Shown: positions 14,181 to 23,193 of the stretch, piece by piece | How positions within the stretch are numbered: the stretch's first letter is position 1 | Layout: every line of letters starts with the position of its first letter | Assembly (NCBI RefSeq): GCF_020171285.1 | Contig: NZ_JAIUZI010000001.1 | Span: 62,001 to 126,000, forward strand | Direction: 5' to 3' | DNA length: 64,000 nt | DNA from: Seohaeicola saemankumensis | GTDB lineage: Bacteria > Pseudomonadota > Alphaproteobacteria > Rhodobacterales > Rhodobacteraceae | The notes under the pieces: model-generated | Told to the model about the DNA's origin: nothing | Database searches by the model: none | What the model saw: only the letters and a program-made list of their open reading frames with translations | Made by a program: the position numbers and the translations under genes

Positions 14181-15322
14181 GCCGCGCAAGTATCGCAATC
14201 GTCGGCGCCGCCGAAACCACCCGCATGGGCAAGGTGCCCGAGCTGAGCCAGACGGGCCTGCACGCCGATGCGGCGCTGAATGCTATGGCCGACTGCGGGC
14301 TGACACCGGCGGATATCGACGGGGTGGCGACCGGCGGGCACGACGTGGCCGAGATCATCCAGTACCTCGGGATCACGCCGACGTGGTATGACGGCACCTC
14401 GGTGGGGGGATGCTCCTTTATCACGCTGGTGCGCCACGCCGCGGCGGCGATTGAATCCGGGCTGTGCCGGACCGTGCTGATCACCCATGGCGAAAGCGGC
14501 CGGTCCAACAATCGCAGCCACCGCCCGATCTTTCCCTCCATGCAGCAGCAGGAGTTCGAATCGATCTACGGCCCGCTGTTCCCCCCGTCGCGCTTTACGC
14601 TGCCCGTGATGCGCAAGATGAAGGATGACGGGTTGACCGAGGAACAGCTGGCCATGGTGGCGGTGGTCCAGCGCGAATGGGCCGCGCACCACCCCCGCGC
14701 CACCATGCGCGACCCGATCACCGTCGACGACGTGCTGAACTCCAAGATGATCGCCTGGCCGTTCCGGCTGTTGATGTGCTGCCTTGTCAGCGACGGCGGC
14801 GGCGCGCTGATCCTGACCAGCGCCGAACGGGCCGGGGATTTCCCGACCAAACCCGTCTACCTGCGCGGCATGGGCGGCGAAAGCGCCGAGGGGCCGATGA
14901 TTTCGCAGATGGAGAGCTTTACCTCGTCCAAGGCGTTCCGCGTCTCGGGCAAGATGGCCTTTGACAGCGCCGGCATCACCCATTCGGATGTCGATCACCT
15001 GATGATCTACGATGCGTTCGCCCACCTGCCGGTCTACGGGCTCGAGGATCTCGGCTTTGTCAAACCGGGCGAGGGCGGGGCTTTTGTCGCCGAGGGTCAC
15101 ACCCGGCCGGGCGGCGCGCTGCCGCTGAACACCAACGGCGGCGGGCTGTCCTACATGCATTCGGGCATGTACGGTATGTATGCGCTGCAGGAAGGTGTCC
15201 GGCAGATGCGCGGTGTCTCTCCGGCGCAGGTCCCGGATGCGAAACTGTCGGTGGTGCATGGCGTCGGCGGCATGTTCTCGGCGGCGGCGACGGCGGTGCT
15301 GACAACGGAGGATCGGTGGTGA
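14177..15322 (+). CDS. SCP-x-type thiolase-fold protein (thiolase or retro-aldolase)
   Basis: A 381-residue protein of the nonspecific lipid-transfer/SCP-x thiolase branch. It cleaves a 3-ketoacyl-CoA (thiolase) or a 3-hydroxyacyl-CoA (retro-aldolase, as Ltp2). The nucleophile-position Cys79 is present in TSVGGCSF. Downstream are LVSDGGGALILTSAERA, NTNGGGLSYMHSGMYG and the terminal HGVGGMFSAAAT, matching the His-containing active-site loops. The gene overlaps the DUF35 gene by 4 bp and the next SDR gene by 4 bp, so translation is coupled. The pairing with DUF35 favours a complex. Retained Cys79 favours true thiolysis over aldol cleavage, but this is not decisive. Confidence 0.88.
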   Translation: MSRASIAIVGAAETTRMGKVPELSQTGLHADAALNAMADCGLTPADIDGVATGGHDVAEIIQYLGITPTWYDGTSVGGCSFITLVRHAAAAIESGLCRTVLITHGESGRSNNRSHRPIFPSMQQQEFESIYGPLFPPSRFTLPVMRKMKDDGLTEEQLAMVAVVQREWAAHHPRATMRDPITVDDVLNSKMIAWPFRLLMCCLVSDGGGALILTSAERAGDFPTKPVYLRGMGGESAEGPMISQMESFTSSKAFRVSGKMAFDSAGITHSDVDHLMIYDAFAHLPVYGLEDLGFVKPGEGGAFVAEGHTRPGGALPLNTNGGGLSYMHSGMYGMYALQEGVRQMRGVSPAQVPDAKLSVVHGVGGMFSAAATAVLTTEDRW

Positions 15323-16107
15323 GCGAGTTCGCGGGCAAGACCCTCTTTGTTTCCGGCGGCACCAGCGGCATCAACCTGGCCGTGGCGCAGCATTTCGCGG
15401 GCTGCGGCGCGCGGGTCTTTGTGATCTCGCGTGATCCCGGTCGGGTCGCCGCGGCGGTGCAGAGCCTGCGCGATCTCGGGGCCGAGGCCGACGGGATGCC
15501 GGCCGACGTGCGCCAGTACGATCAGGTCGCCGCCGCCGTCACCCGCTGCGCCGAACTGTTCGGGCAGATCGACATCCTGGTGTCCGGCGCGGCGGGGAAC
15601 TTCCTCGCCAAGGCCCAGAACATCAGCTCCAACGGCTTTCGCGCGGTGATGGAAATCGACGTGCTGGGCACCCATCACGTCATGCATGCCGCCTTTTCGC
15701 ATCTGCGCAAACCGGGGGCCTCGATCCTCAATATCTCGGCCCCGCAGGGCAGCGTCGCCATGGTGGGCCAGGCCCACGTCTGCGCCGCGAAATCCGGCAT
15801 CGACATGATGACGCGGGCGCTGGCGCTGGAATGGGGGCCGCTGGGCATCCGGGTCAATTCGGTGTCGCCGGGTCCGATCGAGGGGACCGAGGGGCAAAAA
15901 CGCCTTGTCCCGAACCCCGCGGCGGTCGAAGAGCGCGTAAACGCAATCCCGCTGAAACGGATGGGTACGCTCGCCGACGTGGCCGAACTCTGCGCCTTTC
16001 TCGCCTCTGACAGGGCCAATTACATCACCGGCGCCGTTATTCCGGTCGATGGTGGCACAACGCTCAACCCGACCCCGACCCGAATGGGTCAATTTCTGGA
16101 GGACTAA
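15319..16107 (+). CDS. SDR of the 2,4-dienoyl-CoA reductase (peroxisomal DECR) type
   Basis: A 262-residue NADPH-dependent short-chain dehydrogenase. The Rossmann motif is GGTSGIN near residue 13, and NAG is replaced by SGAAGN. The usual catalytic YxxxK is VxxxK here (Val154, Lys158). That is how 2,4-dienoyl-CoA reductases look, and SPGPIEGTEG also matches them, so the missing Tyr is a family trait rather than damage. It would remove double bonds at even positions of an unsaturated acyl-CoA. Two GTG codons compete; 15319 sits 7 bp after GGAGG and overlaps the thiolase stop, so it is preferred over 15316. Confidence 0.85.
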   Translation: MSEFAGKTLFVSGGTSGINLAVAQHFAGCGARVFVISRDPGRVAAAVQSLRDLGAEADGMPADVRQYDQVAAAVTRCAELFGQIDILVSGAAGNFLAKAQNISSNGFRAVMEIDVLGTHHVMHAAFSHLRKPGASILNISAPQGSVAMVGQAHVCAAKSGIDMMTRALALEWGPLGIRVNSVSPGPIEGTEGQKRLVPNPAAVEERVNAIPLKRMGTLADVAELCAFLASDRANYITGAVIPVDGGTTLNPTPTRMGQFLED

Positions 16108-16109
16108 GC

Positions 16110-18545
16110 ATGTCCGGAGCTCTCAACGGGCTGCGCGTCCTCGATCTGACGGACTGGCGCGGTGTGCTGACCGGGCGGATGCTGGCGATCATGGGGGCCG
16201 ATGTGCTTCAGATCGAACCGCCCGCAGGCTCGGACGCGCGGGCCATGCCGCCGTTCGACAACGCCGGCGGTTCGCTGTTCTGGGCGGCCTACGGCGCCGG
16301 GCGCCGCTCGCTGGTGCTGGATCGGGACACCGAAACCGGGGCGGATCGGCTGATGGCGCTGGCCGCCACGGCCGATGTGGTGCTCGAAAGCGGCGCGCCG
16401 GGACGCCAGCGGTTCCTCGACACCGACGCGCTGCTGGCCGCCAACCCCGGTGTGATCCATTCCATCGTGACACCCTATGGCCTGACCGGACCCAAGGCCG
16501 GCTACGCCGACAGCGACCTGACGCTTTGGGCCGCCGGCGGGCCGCTGAAACCGACCGAGAGCCAGGCCGGGGTGCCGACGCGGCTCAGCTTGCCGCAGGC
16601 CTATCACCATGCCGCCGCCGATGCGCTCTGCGGCGTCATGGTCGCGCTCGAGGCGCGGCGGCGCGGCGGGCGCGGCCAGCGCGTGGTGACCAGCGCCCAG
16701 GCCTCGGCCACCCAATGCACGCTCAGCCTGTCGATGGCGGCGGTGATCGGCCATCCGAACTATGTGTTCCGGGCCGAGGTAAAATCGAAGAAGAAAAAGC
16801 AACTGGACCTCTCCGGCTCGGGCTCGCGCACGCAGCGGTCGAAATGGCCGGTCCGTGACGGGCTGGTCGAAATGCACCTGGCGCTGGGGCCGGCGGCGGG
16901 CCGGTTCACCAACAACCTCTTTGCCCTGATGCATGCGCGCGGCGCCTGTTCCGACCGATTTGCCGATTGGGACTGGATCACCCTGCCGCCCCGGATCGAG
17001 AACGACGAGATCCCCGAGGAGGAGATGGAAGCCGCCCGCAGCGAAGTCGCTGCGTTCCTTGCCGACATGACCAAGCGCGAGGCGGTCGAGATGGCGCTGG
17101 AACACCGGCTGATGCTGGCCCCGATCATGACGGCCGCTGATCTGGCCGAAAGCCCACATGCAGCGGCGCGTGGTTTCTTCACGCGGGTCGGTGCACTGGA
17201 CCTGCCGGGCAAGATTGCGCTGGGCTTCGACGAGGGCTTTGCCGAGCTGTGTCCCGGGCCCGTGCTGGGAGAGGGCGGCGCTGAAGTCGAGGCGCGCTGG
17301 CGCGCCCGGACCGGCAAGGGGCCGTTTCCGGCCGCCGCGCACCTCGCCCGCGTGGCGCGCCCGCTGGACCATATCACCGTGCTCGACCTGTCGTGGGTCG
17401 TCGCCGGTCCGATGATCGGCCGCAACATGGCCGATTTCGGCGCGCGGGTGATCCGCGTCGAAAGCCGCAAGAAACCCGAGGTTGCCCGGCTGACTGGCCC
17501 GTTTCCACAAGGGATCCGCGATCTCGACCGCTCCGGTCTCTACGAGAACTGCAATGCCGGCAAGGACGGGCTGACGCTCGATCTGGGCCACCCGGAGGCG
17601 CGCGCGATCCTGCGGCAACTGGCGGCAAAGGTCGACGTGCTGGTCGAAAGCTTCGCACCGGGCCAGATGGACAAATGGGGCCTTGGTTACGATGTGCTGG
17701 CCGCCGACAACCCGGGGCTGGTGATGCTCTCGACCTCGCTCATGGGGCAGTCGGGGCCGTGGTCGGCTCTGGCCGGCTTTGGCAATATCGGCGCGGCCAT
17801 GTCCGGGCTGCAGGTGCTGGCGGGCCGCGAAGGCGCCGACCCGGTCGGCCCCTACGGCCCCTATACCGATTTCGTCGCGCCCCGGCTGGCGCTGCCGGTG
17901 CTGCTGGCGGCGCTTGAGGCGCGGCGGCACAGCGGCCATGGCTGCCGGCTGGACGTTAGTCAGGCCGAGGCCGGGATGCAGTTCATCGCCGAAACCTTCG
18001 CCGAACACGCCGTCACCGGGCGGGTGCCGGTGGCGCGCAGCAACCGCGATCCGCTGGTGGTGCCAAACGGGGTCTATCCCTGCGCCGCGCCCGAGGGGGA
18101 GACCGTCTGGGTTGCGATTTCGGCAACCACCGAGGCGATGTGGACGGCGCTGGCGACCGAGGCCGGACTGTCTTTAGCGGCGGATCGCTACGCGGATGAG
18201 GCCGCCATCGACGCGGCGCTGGCCGCGTGGTGCCGGGGCCAGAGCGCACAGGCGGTCGAGGACCGGTTGCAGGCGGCGGGTGTCGCGGCCCATGTGGCGG
18301 CCTCGCCCGCCGATCTGGCCGCCGATCCGCAGCTGGCGGCCTGGGGCCATTTCCAGACGAGGCCGCGCAGCGATGGCACCCCCGCCCATCACGAGACCTG
18401 CCGGTTCCAACTCAGCCTGACCCCGGCCGAGGTCACCCGCGCCGCTCCCGAATACGGGCGCGACACGCAGCAAGTGCTGATTGATTGGCTGGGTATGGAC
18501 CCGGCGGAAATCGCAGGGCTTGAGGCTGCGGGTGTTCTGACCTGA
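16110..18545 (+). CDS. Double-domain family III CoA-transferase (CaiB/BaiF), first half degenerate
   Basis: An 811-residue protein made of two CaiB/BaiF domains joined head to tail; single-domain members have ~400 residues. The second half (~420-811) is normal: VLDLSWVVAGPMIGRNMADF, then VLVESFAPGQMDKWGL, and the catalytic Asp587 in GPYTDFVAPRLAL. In the first half (1-~400) the matching position is Tyr165 in LPQAYHHAAADAL, and a KSKKKKQ insert is present, so this half is probably a structural or regulatory lobe. Family III enzymes move CoA between carboxylates. The gene follows the SDR by 2 bp and ends the operon. Its donor and acceptor acids are unknown. Confidence 0.9.
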   Translation: MSGALNGLRVLDLTDWRGVLTGRMLAIMGADVLQIEPPAGSDARAMPPFDNAGGSLFWAAYGAGRRSLVLDRDTETGADRLMALAATADVVLESGAPGRQRFLDTDALLAANPGVIHSIVTPYGLTGPKAGYADSDLTLWAAGGPLKPTESQAGVPTRLSLPQAYHHAAADALCGVMVALEARRRGGRGQRVVTSAQASATQCTLSLSMAAVIGHPNYVFRAEVKSKKKKQLDLSGSGSRTQRSKWPVRDGLVEMHLALGPAAGRFTNNLFALMHARGACSDRFADWDWITLPPRIENDEIPEEEMEAARSEVAAFLADMTKREAVEMALEHRLMLAPIMTAADLAESPHAAARGFFTRVGALDLPGKIALGFDEGFAELCPGPVLGEGGAEVEARWRARTGKGPFPAAAHLARVARPLDHITVLDLSWVVAGPMIGRNMADFGARVIRVESRKKPEVARLTGPFPQGIRDLDRSGLYENCNAGKDGLTLDLGHPEARAILRQLAAKVDVLVESFAPGQMDKWGLGYDVLAADNPGLVMLSTSLMGQSGPWSALAGFGNIGAAMSGLQVLAGREGADPVGPYGPYTDFVAPRLALPVLLAALEARRHSGHGCRLDVSQAEAGMQFIAETFAEHAVTGRVPVARSNRDPLVVPNGVYPCAAPEGETVWVAISATTEAMWTALATEAGLSLAADRYADEAAIDAALAAWCRGQSAQAVEDRLQAAGVAAHVAASPADLAADPQLAAWGHFQTRPRSDGTPAHHETCRFQLSLTPAEVTRAAPEYGRDTQQVLIDWLGMDPAEIAGLEAAGVLT

Positions 18546-18560
18546 ACGCCCGCCCGCGCC

Positions 18561-19358
18561 TCAGTCGAAGCTGAAGCGCGGCGGTTCCTTGCGGGTGAAC
18601 CGGTCGATGGCGTCCTTGTGATAGGCGCTGGTCAGACAGATTGCCTGCGCCTCTGCCTCAAGTTGCAACAGGGCGTCGCTGTCCAGTTCCATCGCCCGGG
18701 CCGAAATCGCCTTGGTCATGGAAAATGCTAGCGGCGAGGCCTCGCACATCGCCCGCGCGATCGCCTGCGCGCGCGGCAGCAGATCCTCGGGCGTAGCGAC
18801 CTCCAGGCAGATACCGATCCGCTGTGCCTCGGCGGCATCCACCGTGCGGCCGGTATAGAACATCTCGCGCGCGCGTTGCAGGCCGACCATACGGGGCAGG
18901 GTGTAAAACAGGTTCCCGTCCGGTACGGCGCCGACCTTGCAGAACGAGGCGTTGAACGTGGCCCGGTCCGAAGCCAGCACGATATCCCCGGTCAGCGCCA
19001 AACCCAGACCGGCGCCATAGGCGGGCCCGTCCACGGCGGTAATCACCGGCACCGGCAGGTCGCGCAGCTGGCGCATCCAGCCCTGCAGATGCTTCATGCG
19101 CGGCAGGATATCCTCGGCCCCCGACACGACTCCGGCCTTGTGATTGGCCAGCATCTTCTTGAGATCGCCTCCGGCGCAAAAGACACCGCCAGAACCGGTC
19201 AGGACAACGGCTTGGACCGAGGCATCGGTGGTCAGCGCCTGAACGGCCGATGACAGTCCCTCGCGCATGGCATCCGACAGCGCGTTGCGCGAGGCCGGTT
19301 CGGCCATGGTCAGGGTTACGACGCCGCCGTCGCGGGTCACGCTCAGGGCTTCGGTCAT
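18561..19358 (-). CDS. Enoyl-CoA hydratase/isomerase (crotonase) family protein
   Basis: A 265-residue crotonase-fold enzyme. The CoA oxyanion hole is formed around GVFCAGGDLKKM and VDGPAYGAGLGLAL. The two Glu residues of classical hydratases are not in their usual places: the first is Leu in GLGLALTGD, and the second region reads KVGAVPDGNLFYTLPR, more like isomerase-type PaaG/ECI members. Double-bond isomerisation is therefore as likely as hydration. The ATG at 19358 overlaps the stop of the upstream acyl-CoA ligase (ATGA). It ends the leftward operon with the ligase and acyl-CoA dehydrogenase, and converges on the CoA-transferase gene 15 bp away. Confidence 0.88.
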   Translation of the reverse strand: MTEALSVTRDGGVVTLTMAEPASRNALSDAMREGLSSAVQALTTDASVQAVVLTGSGGVFCAGGDLKKMLANHKAGVVSGAEDILPRMKHLQGWMRQLRDLPVPVITAVDGPAYGAGLGLALTGDIVLASDRATFNASFCKVGAVPDGNLFYTLPRMVGLQRAREMFYTGRTVDAAEAQRIGICLEVATPEDLLPRAQAIARAMCEASPLAFSMTKAISARAMELDSDALLQLEAEAQAICLTSAYHKDAIDRFTRKEPPRFSFD

Positions 19359-20935
19359 GATGCGCCCTCCTTCAGAATGGTGGATTTGATAGCGGCTTTG
19401 TCGATCTTGTTGGTGGCCGACAGGGGCAGGGCACCGGTCCAGATCCTCAGTCCGCGCGGCGCCTTGTAGTCGGCGATCTTTTCGCGGCAATAGCCGATCA
19501 GCTCTTCCTCCGTCGCGGTCTTGCCGTCGTGCAGGGCGACGGCGGCAAAGACCATCTCGCCCCATTTGTCATGCGGCACACCGAACACGGCGGCCTGCGC
19601 CACCGCCGGATGTTTCGACAGCGCGTTCTCGGTCTCGATCGGATAGACGTTCTCGCCGCCTGAGATGATCATTTCCTTGGTGCGCCCGACCAGCGTCAGG
19701 TAACCGTCCCCGTCCAGAAAGCCCGCATCGCCGGTGTGATAGAAACCGCCGCGCAGGGCCTGCGCGGTTTCCTCGGGCCGGTTCCAGTAGCCGTTCATCA
19801 CCTGTGGTCCGCGCACGATCACCTCGCCGGGCTGGCCCACCGGCACGGGCTGGTCATTTTCGTCGACGATCCGCAGGTCGGCATAGATCACCGGCCGCCC
19901 GACCGAGCCGAGCTTGCCAATCATCGGGTTGCCGGGCACGTGGTCGGCCGGGGTCAGCACGGACAGCACCGGCGAGGTCTCGGTCATGCCGTAGCCCTGG
20001 CAAAAGACGATGCCGGGGATCGCCGCGATGGCCCGTTCCATCAGCGCGACAGGCATCGGCGAGGCGCCGTAGGTCAGGCAGCGGATCGACGAGAAATCAA
20101 AATCGCCGAACCGGGGGTGATCCATGATCATCCGCAGCATCGTCGGAACCAGCGTCATCGTGGTGATGCGCTGCTCCTGGATCATGTGCATGGTCTCCTC
20201 GACCTCGAACCGGGGCTGGATCACCATCGTGGTGCCATAGGCGATGGCGGTATAGACCCGGCTGCCCGTGCCCAGATGAAACAGCGGCCCGGACAGCAGC
20301 AGCACGTCGGTGTCCACATAGCCATAGAGATGCCCGGAGCCGGTGGCATTGGCCAGGAGGTTGGCATGGCTCAGCATCACCCCCTTGGGCTGGCCGGTGG
20401 TGCCCGAGGTGTAAAAGATGATCATCGTGTCGTTGGAATGGCTGGCCCGATCGTCAAAGGCGTCGTCGGCCACGGTCGGCACGGCGGCGATCAGCGCGTC
20501 ATAGCCGGGCGTGCCGTCGGGCAGACCGGGCGCGGTTGTGGCCCAATCGGCAAAGATCAGGTGCTTGAGCGACGGGCAGCGGTCCATCAGCGCCGCCGCG
20601 CGCGGCACGAAATGGCGGCCCACGATCAGCACCTCGGGGGTGCAGTCCGCGATCACCTCGACCATCTCGTCCTCGGAAAGGCGATAGTTCAGCGGCACCA
20701 GGATCGCGCCGACCACGCAGGGCACATAGTACATCTCGACCAGCCAGTGCGAGTTCTGGCCGAGGTAGGCCACCCGGTCGCCCGGCTGCACGCCATGATC
20801 GACCAGCACCTGCCCCATTCCCTGAATGCGGTCGCGGAACTGCGCATAGGAAAAATCGCGCCCCTCGAAATGGGTTGCCTTCTTGTCCGGATGCAGGAAC
20901 GCATATTTCCGGATCAGATCGGGAAAACGGTTCAT
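19355..20935 (-). CDS. AMP-forming acyl-CoA ligase
   Basis: A 526-residue ANL-superfamily ligase that activates a carboxylic acid with ATP and CoA. The P-loop is IIFYTSGTTGQPKGVMLSH. Further motifs are GYGMTETSPVLS, the hinge region YHTGDAGFLDGDGYL and the C-terminal catalytic lysine in ALPLSATNKIDKAAIK, where a K in the NKIDK context is the expected adenylation lysine. The start overlaps the acyl-CoA dehydrogenase stop by 4 bp (ATGA), and the end overlaps the crotonase start the same way. Substrate chain length cannot be judged from sequence; context suggests the acid imported by the TRAP system at 26-29 kb. Confidence 0.92.
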   Translation of the reverse strand: MNRFPDLIRKYAFLHPDKKATHFEGRDFSYAQFRDRIQGMGQVLVDHGVQPGDRVAYLGQNSHWLVEMYYVPCVVGAILVPLNYRLSEDEMVEVIADCTPEVLIVGRHFVPRAAALMDRCPSLKHLIFADWATTAPGLPDGTPGYDALIAAVPTVADDAFDDRASHSNDTMIIFYTSGTTGQPKGVMLSHANLLANATGSGHLYGYVDTDVLLLSGPLFHLGTGSRVYTAIAYGTTMVIQPRFEVEETMHMIQEQRITTMTLVPTMLRMIMDHPRFGDFDFSSIRCLTYGASPMPVALMERAIAAIPGIVFCQGYGMTETSPVLSVLTPADHVPGNPMIGKLGSVGRPVIYADLRIVDENDQPVPVGQPGEVIVRGPQVMNGYWNRPEETAQALRGGFYHTGDAGFLDGDGYLTLVGRTKEMIISGGENVYPIETENALSKHPAVAQAAVFGVPHDKWGEMVFAAVALHDGKTATEEELIGYCREKIADYKAPRGLRIWTGALPLSATNKIDKAAIKSTILKEGAS

Positions 20936-22086
20936 TTCCGTCCCCCGAGAAGCGACCGCCCGATGATCTCGCGCATGACCTCGCCGGTGCCACCGGCGAT
21001 GCGGCCGACGCGGGCATCCGCCCAGGCGCGGGCGATCGGGTATTCCCACATGTAGCCATAGCCGCCAAAGAACTGCAGCATGTCGTCCAGCGACCGGCAC
21101 AGCGCCTCCGAGGTCAGCATCTTGCCCATTGCCGCATCCACGGCGTCCAGCTCTCCGGCGACATGCATTTCAAGGCACTTGTCGGTAAAGACGCGCAGCA
21201 TCACCGCCTGCGCCTTGATCTCGGCCAGTTTGAACCGCGTGTTCTGGAAATCGGCGATGGTCTGACCAAAGGCCCGCCGTTCGGTTACATAATCCACCGT
21301 CCATTGCAGCGCCGCCTCCAGCGCGGCAGTGGCGCGGACGCATTGCAGCAGGCGCTCCTGCGGCAGCTGCTCCATCAATTGATAGAACCCGCGGCCGTCG
21401 GTGCCCAGCAGGTTCGAGGCGGGAACGCGCACGTTGTCAAAGAACAGCTCGGCGGTGTCCTGCGCCTTCCAGCCGACCTTTTCCAACAGCTGGTTTCCTT
21501 TGCGGAATCCGGGCGTGTCCGCCGGTACCAGGATCAGTGAGGTGCCCCGCGCCCCCTGCGAGGGGTCGGTCTTGCACGCCAGCACCAGAACATCGCAATT
21601 GCCGCCGTTGGTTATGAACACCTTCTGACCGTTGATTACGAAATCGTCGCCATCGCGAATCGCGGTGGTCTTGATCCCCTGAACATCGGACCCGGCGGCG
21701 GGTTCGGTCATGCCGATCGCGCCGATCTTTTCGCCCCGCGCCATCTGCGGCAGCCACTCCTGTTTCAGGGCCTCGCTCCCGTAATGCAGGATATAGGGGG
21801 CCACGATATCCGAATGCAGCGAGAAACCCGGCCCCATGGCGCCGGCGGCGGCCAGCTCCTCCATCACCACCATCGAAAACAGGAAATCGGCCCCCGCGCC
21901 GCCGTATTCCTCGGGCATGGCGGCGCACAGCAGCCCGTTTTCGCCGGCCTTCTTCCACGCCTCGCGGCTGACCCGTCCGTCTTTTTCCCACTGCGCGTGG
22001 TGCGGCGTGATCTCTACGGCGACAAAGCGGCGGACCTGATCGCGGAACAATTCGTGGTCTTCGTTGAATATGGTGCGCGTGAACAT
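20932..22086 (-). CDS. Acyl-CoA dehydrogenase
   Basis: A 384-residue FAD flavoenzyme that introduces the alpha,beta double bond. Seen are the FAD/substrate signature IGAIGMTEPAAGSDVQGI, INGQKVFITNGG, a Glu in LPQERLLQ at the position of the catalytic base of long-chain and isovaleryl-CoA types, and the C-terminal GGYGYMWEYPIARAWADARV with GGTGEVMREIIGR. The ATG at 22086 has AGGAAGAG upstream. It is first in the leftward operon and diverges from the SDR at 22212, with the perfect palindrome of site B between them. Electrons would pass to ETF, which is not encoded here. Confidence 0.93.
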   Translation of the reverse strand: MFTRTIFNEDHELFRDQVRRFVAVEITPHHAQWEKDGRVSREAWKKAGENGLLCAAMPEEYGGAGADFLFSMVVMEELAAAGAMGPGFSLHSDIVAPYILHYGSEALKQEWLPQMARGEKIGAIGMTEPAAGSDVQGIKTTAIRDGDDFVINGQKVFITNGGNCDVLVLACKTDPSQGARGTSLILVPADTPGFRKGNQLLEKVGWKAQDTAELFFDNVRVPASNLLGTDGRGFYQLMEQLPQERLLQCVRATAALEAALQWTVDYVTERRAFGQTIADFQNTRFKLAEIKAQAVMLRVFTDKCLEMHVAGELDAVDAAMGKMLTSEALCRSLDDMLQFFGGYGYMWEYPIARAWADARVGRIAGGTGEVMREIIGRSLLGGRK

Positions 22087-22146
22087 TTCGGCTCTTCCTC
22101 CCTCATCACGGTGCGGCAGCCGCGCCGACCGTTGCGATGTATCCAT

Positions 22147-22177
22147 AATTAGCTTGCAAACATTTATCAAGCTAATT
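22147..22177. promoter_or_regulatory. Operator-like site B: perfect 10-bp inverted repeat, 11-nt spacer
   Basis: AATTAGCTTG (22147-22156), spacer CAAACATTTAT, and CAAGCTAATT (22168-22177) are a perfect inverted repeat in the 125-bp divergent promoter region between the acyl-CoA dehydrogenase and the MFE-2-like SDR. It is the best copy of the three related sites and could control both directions. A dimeric regulator such as the MarR protein encoded 1 kb to the right is the likely ligand (inference). Confidence 0.8.
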
Positions 22178-22211
22178 ACAACTGCGGCAACAAATACGGA
22201 GGAGAAATACC

Positions 22212-23114
22212 ATGTTGGATGGCAAGGCAGTTATCGTGACTGGCGCGGGCCGGGGGATCGGCCGCGACATCGCCCTGATGATGGCGTCGCATGGCGCCAA
22301 GGTGATCGTGAACGATCTGGGCGGCGCGCCGGACGGCGCGGGCGCCGACGCGACACCGGCGCAAGAGGTCGTGAACGAGATCGAGGCGGCCGGCGGCGAA
22401 GCGGTTGCCAATTTCGGCAACGTCGCCAATCCCGCGGACGCCAAGGCGATGATCGAACAGTCCATGGACACCTTCGGGACCATCGACGTGATCGTGAACA
22501 ACGCCGGCATCCTGCGCGACGTCATCTTTCACAAGATGACCGAAGAGGACTGGGACAGCGTGATCGCGGTCCACCTCAAGGGCAGCTTCAACATGGCGCA
22601 GGCCGTGGCGCAGCAGTTCAAGATGCAGGCCTCGGGCTGTTTCATCAACTTCACCTCGACCTCGGGGCTGATCGGCAACTTCGGGCAGGCGAACTACTCC
22701 GCCGCCAAGATGGGTATCGTCGGTCTGTCGAAATCGCTGGCGCTGGACATGGCGCGCTTCAACGTCCGCTCCAACTGCATCGCGCCCTTCGCATGGTCGC
22801 GGCTGATCGGAACCATCCCGGCCAAGACCGAGGCCGAAAAGGCCCGCGTCGAGCGAATCAAGGAGATGACACCGGCCAAGATCGCGCCGCTCTGCGTGGC
22901 GCTGGCGGATCCGACCTGCGACGTGAGCGGGCAGATCTTCTGCATCCGCAACAACGAGATCTTCCTGATGTCGCAGCCGCGCCCGGTCCGCTCGGTGCAC
23001 CGGTCCGAAGGCTGGACCCCGGAAACGGTGCGCGATCATGCGCTGCCGGCGATGAAGGCCAGCTTCTACGATCTTGACCGGTCCGCCGATGTGTTTACCT
23101 GGGGTCCGATCTGA
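22212..23114 (+). CDS. MFE-2-type (R)-3-hydroxyacyl-CoA dehydrogenase (SDR)
   Basis: A 300-residue NAD-dependent short-chain dehydrogenase resembling the dehydrogenase module of peroxisomal multifunctional enzyme 2 (HSD17B4). Seen are TGAGRGIGRDIA, then VNDLGGAPDG (the Asp of NAD-specific MFE-2 members), NNAGILRD, FTSTSGLIGNFGQ and the catalytic YSAAK. The C-terminal extension beyond ~250 residues also fits this group. It would oxidise the (R)-3-hydroxyacyl-CoA made by the MaoC hydratase. The ATG follows GGAGGAGAAATACC. It starts a rightward unit with operator site B upstream, and the MarR gene follows after a hairpin. Confidence 0.9.
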   Translation: MLDGKAVIVTGAGRGIGRDIALMMASHGAKVIVNDLGGAPDGAGADATPAQEVVNEIEAAGGEAVANFGNVANPADAKAMIEQSMDTFGTIDVIVNNAGILRDVIFHKMTEEDWDSVIAVHLKGSFNMAQAVAQQFKMQASGCFINFTSTSGLIGNFGQANYSAAKMGIVGLSKSLALDMARFNVRSNCIAPFAWSRLIGTIPAKTEAEKARVERIKEMTPAKIAPLCVALADPTCDVSGQIFCIRNNEIFLMSQPRPVRSVHRSEGWTPETVRDHALPAMKASFYDLDRSADVFTWGPI

Positions 23115-23136
23115 CGGTATTGGCCCGGTGGCCCAA

Positions 23137-23160
23137 AACCCGTAGGTTGTCCTACGGGTT
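23137..23160. terminator. Hairpin after the MFE-2-like SDR gene (weak terminator)
   Basis: AACCCGTAGG, loop TTGT and CCTACGGGTT form a perfect 10-bp stem 22 bp after the SDR stop and before the marR start. No run of T follows, so it may only attenuate, or act as a Rho-assisted or mRNA-stabilising structure. Confidence 0.55.
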
Positions 23161-23193
23161 CGGGACGCGAATTCAGCAAGGGATACGGCAATC

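Noticed and set aside
15316..16107. Dead SDR because the catalytic Tyr is missing
   Set aside because: Loss of this Tyr together with SPGPIEGTEG is normal for 2,4-dienoyl-CoA reductases.
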